Source: Streptomyces sp. NBC_01244
GTDB taxonomy: Bacteria > Actinomycetota > Actinomycetes > Streptomycetales > Streptomycetaceae
Direction of reading: 5' to 3'
NCBI RefSeq assembly: GCF_035987325.1
Contig: NZ_CP108488.1
Location: forward strand, 744,001 to 808,000
Length of the DNA: 64,000 nucleotides
The notes under the pieces are model-generated. The model ran no database searches. It was not told the DNA's origin and was given only the letters and a program-made list of their open reading frames with translations. This document shows positions 61,736 to 64,000 of the stretch, one piece after another (position 1 is the first letter of the stretch; the number at the start of each line of letters is the position of its first letter). The translations under genes and the position numbers were made by a program.

Positions 61736-61943
61736 GCGCAGGGCGCGAGCGCTCTCGGGGGAGGAACTCGACCGGGTCTTCGCCACCGCCCTGCGCGCCC
61801 ATCTCACGCAGTCGCTGCTGCTCTGCGCGGGCGAACGTGCCTCGGGCGGGGCCGGGGAGGCGCGGGAGCTCGCCGGGGAGCTGGAGAAGGCCGGATCGGA
61901 GCAGCTGGCCCTGCTCGACGCGGCACGCTCCGGCAAAAGTTGA
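61736..61943 (+). pseudogene. Unidentified C-terminal gene fragment
   Basis: A helical tail (ALSGEELDRVFATALRAHLTQSLLLCAGERASGGAGEARELAGELEKAGSEQLALLDAARSG) ending at a TGA at 61941, out of frame with tnpB. It may be the end of the gene cut by the element. I cannot assign a family. Confidence 0.5.
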
Positions 61944-61960
61944 GAATTGTTCACTTTCCA

Positions 61961-61984
61961 TTGACAGGGCGGGTCCGGGGACCC
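61961..61984 (+). promoter_or_regulatory. Candidate promoter/operator of the GH1 gene
   Basis: TTGACA (61961-61966) is a consensus -35, followed by the inverted repeat GGGTCC-GG-GGACCC (61971-61984). No convincing -10 was seen. It lies 40-60 bp before the GH1 ATG; operator function inferred. Confidence 0.4.
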
Positions 61985-62022
61985 GAAAGTGCCGTGAACG
62001 TCCCCGAACGAAGCGAGTCCGC

Positions 62023-63408
62023 ATGGCTACGTCCGTACCGCCGCTCCCGCCCGTGCCCCGTTTCCCGGCCGGTTTCCGCTGGGGCGTCTCCGCCTCCGCC
62101 TTCCAGATCGAGGGCTCGCCCACCGCCGACGGCCGGGGGCCCTCCTCCTGGGACGCCTTCACCCGGGAGCGGGGGCGCGTCAAGGACGGCTCGCACGCGG
62201 AGGTGGCCACCGACCACTACCGCCGCTACCGCGAGGACGTGGCCCTGATGGGCGGACTGGGCGTGGACGCCTACCGGTTCTCCGTCTCCTGGTCCCGGGT
62301 CCTGCCCGACGGACACGGGGCCGTCAACCGGGCGGGGCTGGACTTCTACGACCGGCTCGTCGACGAGCTGTGCGCCGCGGGGATCGATCCGGTGCCGACC
62401 CTTTTCCACTGGGACACCCCGCTCGCCCTGGAGGAGCGGGGCGGCTGGCTGGAACGCGACACCGCCGAGCGGTTCGCGGCGTACGCCTCGGTGGTCGCGG
62501 AGCGCCTCGCCGACCGCGTGCCCATGTGGATCACCATCAACGAGCCCGCCGAGGTGACCCTCCTGGGGTACGGCCTCGGCGAACACGCCCCCGGCAAGCA
62601 GCTCGTCTTCGACGCCCTGCCCGCGGCCCACCACCAGCTGCTGGCCCACGGACTGGGCGTACAGGCCCTGCGCGCGGCGGGCGCGCGCCACATCGGCATA
62701 GCCGCCTCGCACAGCCCCGTGTGGGCCGCCGGCGAGGGCGAAGAGGACCGGGCCGCCGCCGCGTTGTACGACACCCTCACCAACCGCCTCTTCGCCGACC
62801 CGATCCTGACCGGCGCCTACCCGGACGGCCTGGAATCCCTGCTGCCCGGCCCGGTGGCCGAGGACCTCAAGGCGATCTCGGCCCCGCTGGACTGGTACGG
62901 GGTCAACTACTACAACCCGATGCTCGTCGGCGCCCCCACCCCGGCCGGCGCCTCCGCCTTCGGCGGGATCGAGATCCCCTCCGGCCTCCCCTTCGCCTTC
63001 CGGGAGATCGAGGGGTACGAGCGCACCGACTTCGACTGGCCGGTGGTCCCGGACGGGCTGCGCGAACTGCTCGCCACCCTGCGGGAGCGCTACGGCGACC
63101 GGCTGCCGCCGCTCTACATCACCGAGAACGGCTGCTCGTACGGGGACGGCCCGGATCCGGGCACCGGCCGGATCGAGGACGCGCGCCGGATCGCCTACCA
63201 CGAGGGTCACGTGCGGGCCCTGCACGAGGCGATGGCCGAGGGGGCCGATGTCCGCGGCTACTTCATCTGGTCGATCCTCGACAACTTCGAATGGGCGGAG
63301 GGCTACCGGCAGCGGTTCGGCCTGGTCCACGTCGACTACGAGACCCTCGCCCGGACCCCCAAGGAGTCGTACGCCTGGTACCGCGACCTGATCAAGAGCG
63401 GCAGGTGA
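62023..63408 (+). CDS. GH1 beta-glucosidase
   Basis: A 461-residue cytoplasmic family-1 glycosidase. N-terminal FPAGFRWGVSASAFQIEGSPTADGRGPSSWD is the GH1 signature; the acid/base Glu is in ITINEPAEV and the nucleophile Glu in YITENGCSY. It cleaves terminal beta-glucosides such as cellobiose. The stop overlaps the next gene by GTGA, so it is coupled to the MFS carrier. Confidence 0.9.
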   Translation: MATSVPPLPPVPRFPAGFRWGVSASAFQIEGSPTADGRGPSSWDAFTRERGRVKDGSHAEVATDHYRRYREDVALMGGLGVDAYRFSVSWSRVLPDGHGAVNRAGLDFYDRLVDELCAAGIDPVPTLFHWDTPLALEERGGWLERDTAERFAAYASVVAERLADRVPMWITINEPAEVTLLGYGLGEHAPGKQLVFDALPAAHHQLLAHGLGVQALRAAGARHIGIAASHSPVWAAGEGEEDRAAAALYDTLTNRLFADPILTGAYPDGLESLLPGPVAEDLKAISAPLDWYGVNYYNPMLVGAPTPAGASAFGGIEIPSGLPFAFREIEGYERTDFDWPVVPDGLRELLATLRERYGDRLPPLYITENGCSYGDGPDPGTGRIEDARRIAYHEGHVRALHEAMAEGADVRGYFIWSILDNFEWAEGYRQRFGLVHVDYETLARTPKESYAWYRDLIKSGR

Positions 63409-64000
63409 CCGCCGGGCCGAAGATCGCGGCGGCCACGGAGGCCGCCACGCCGCCGGGCGGCCGGTGGGTGAGCGCGCTGTCCCTCGCCAACCTCGGGGTG
63501 TGGGTCGGCTGGTTCGGCCCGCTCCAGCTGCTGCTGGCACGCCAGGCCGAGTTCCTGACCCCGGAGAACAAGGCGTCCACCCTCGCCCTGGTGACGGGAC
63601 TGGGGGCGGCCGTCTCGATGGTCGCCAATCCCGTCTTCGGCGCGCTGTCCGACCGTACGACGGCGCGCGCGGGCCGCCGGATCCCCTGGGTGGTCGCCGG
63701 GGTGGCGGGCGGGGCGGTGGGCCTGGTGGTCCTCGGGCTGGCGCAGAGCGTCGCCGTGGTGATCGCGGGCTGGTGCCTGGTGCAGCTCGCCCTCAACGCC
63801 GCCTTCGCCGCGCTCACCGCGGCCGTCCCCGACCAGGTCCCGGCCCGGCAGCGCGGGCTGGTCGGCGGCTGGCTCGGCGTCTCCCAGGTCATCGGGATCC
63901 TGGTCGGCACGGCGCTGGCCACGGTCGCGGGCGGGATCACCGCCGGCTACCTGGCCTGCGCGGCCTTCTCGGTCCTCGCGGCCGTGCCGTACGTGCTGAT
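63405..64000 (+). CDS. MFS transporter, 3' end outside window
   Basis: The first 198 residues of a major-facilitator carrier: SALSLANLGVWVGWFGPLQLLLARQ, loop signature GALSDRTTARAGRRIPW and four to six helices before the window ends. GTG 63405 overlaps the GH1 stop. It probably takes up the beta-glucoside that the GH1 enzyme cleaves. The pattern resembles the MFS at 40444. Confidence 0.8.
   Translation, partial: MTAGPKIAAATEAATPPGGRWVSALSLANLGVWVGWFGPLQLLLARQAEFLTPENKASTLALVTGLGAAVSMVANPVFGALSDRTTARAGRRIPWVVAGVAGGAVGLVVLGLAQSVAVVIAGWCLVQLALNAAFAALTAAVPDQVPARQRGLVGGWLGVSQVIGILVGTALATVAGGITAGYLACAAFSVLAAVPYVL

Noticed and set aside
60836..62248. An intact 470-residue tnpB gene
   Set aside because: The native start is in another frame with an internal deletion, the C-terminal catalytic Asp is missing, and the frame continues into unrelated sequence and over the GH1 gene.

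Overview
The window is chromosomal DNA of a high-GC actinobacterium, almost certainly a Streptomyces. Evidence: strong G/C bias at third codon positions, many GTG starts, ATGA/GTGA gene overlaps, and actinobacterial families (DUF4232 lipoprotein, DUF2330 protein, large LuxR ATPase regulator, long-form GAPDH). There are about 45 protein genes. I saw no rRNA, tRNA or CRISPR array. Functions are read from motifs and remembered families; no database search was run.

Layout. (1) 1-7252: end of a tandem ATP-grasp pair, a membrane protein, a DUF4232 lipoprotein, a VOC protein, a tiny secreted peptide, a zinc alcohol dehydrogenase, an intact PAP2 phosphatase and a DUF2330 protein. (2) 7410-17017: a phosphonate module. 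It holds a TmpA-like dioxygenase and a TmpB/PhnZ-like HD oxygenase, a GntR regulator, a cupin, and an opposite-strand ABC importer with a HAD phosphatase and a second GntR regulator. Each transcription unit has its own palindromic operator candidate. (3) 17080-32770: FG-GAP protein, SDR and LysR pair, lipoprotein, 3-hydroxybutyrate dehydrogenase, FMN reductase, GAPDH, giant LuxR, secreted S1 protease, CoA-transferase and a voltage-gated-type ion channel. (4) 32925-37140: an acyl-chain cluster of unknown product (stand-alone ACP, PlsC-type acyltransferase, an aberrant P450-like protein, a lipase-fold protein). (5) 37444-50507: secreted esterase, secreted SurE, MFS transporter, a 9-bp minisatellite, a PAP2 paralogue that lost both catalytic histidines, a second esterase, a LacI regulator, a beta-helix protein, an alpha/beta hydrolase and an RsbW-like ATPase. 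Copies of TTACACGTGTAA are scattered through parts (1) and (5). (6) 50745-60242: a salicylate-to-gentisate operon with a ligase-thioesterase fusion, a two-domain salicylyl-CoA 5-hydroxylase, a nitrilase, gentisate dioxygenase, a fumarylacetoacetate-hydrolase-family enzyme, a maleate-isomerase-like enzyme and a PaaX regulator. (7) 60243-64000: a recombination scar (LacI tail, GH16 start, dead tnpB), then an intact GH1 beta-glucosidase coupled to an MFS transporter cut by the window end.

How genes work together. In part 6 the predicted route is: aromatic acid, activated to its CoA ester, 5-hydroxylated, freed as gentisate by the fused thioesterase, ring-cleaved, isomerised and hydrolysed to fumarate and pyruvate. 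The esterase at 44242 has a promoter very like that of this operon and may feed it. In part 2 the importer would bring in a phosphonate such as 2-(trimethylamino)ethylphosphonate, which TmpA hydroxylates and TmpB cleaves to phosphate.

Points most worth a second look: the PAP2 pseudo-phosphatase and its intact paralogue; the P450-like protein without ExxR inside an ACP/acyltransferase cluster; the self-contained CoA loop and nitrilase in the salicylate operon; the dispersed LacI-type palindrome; and the tnpB scar.
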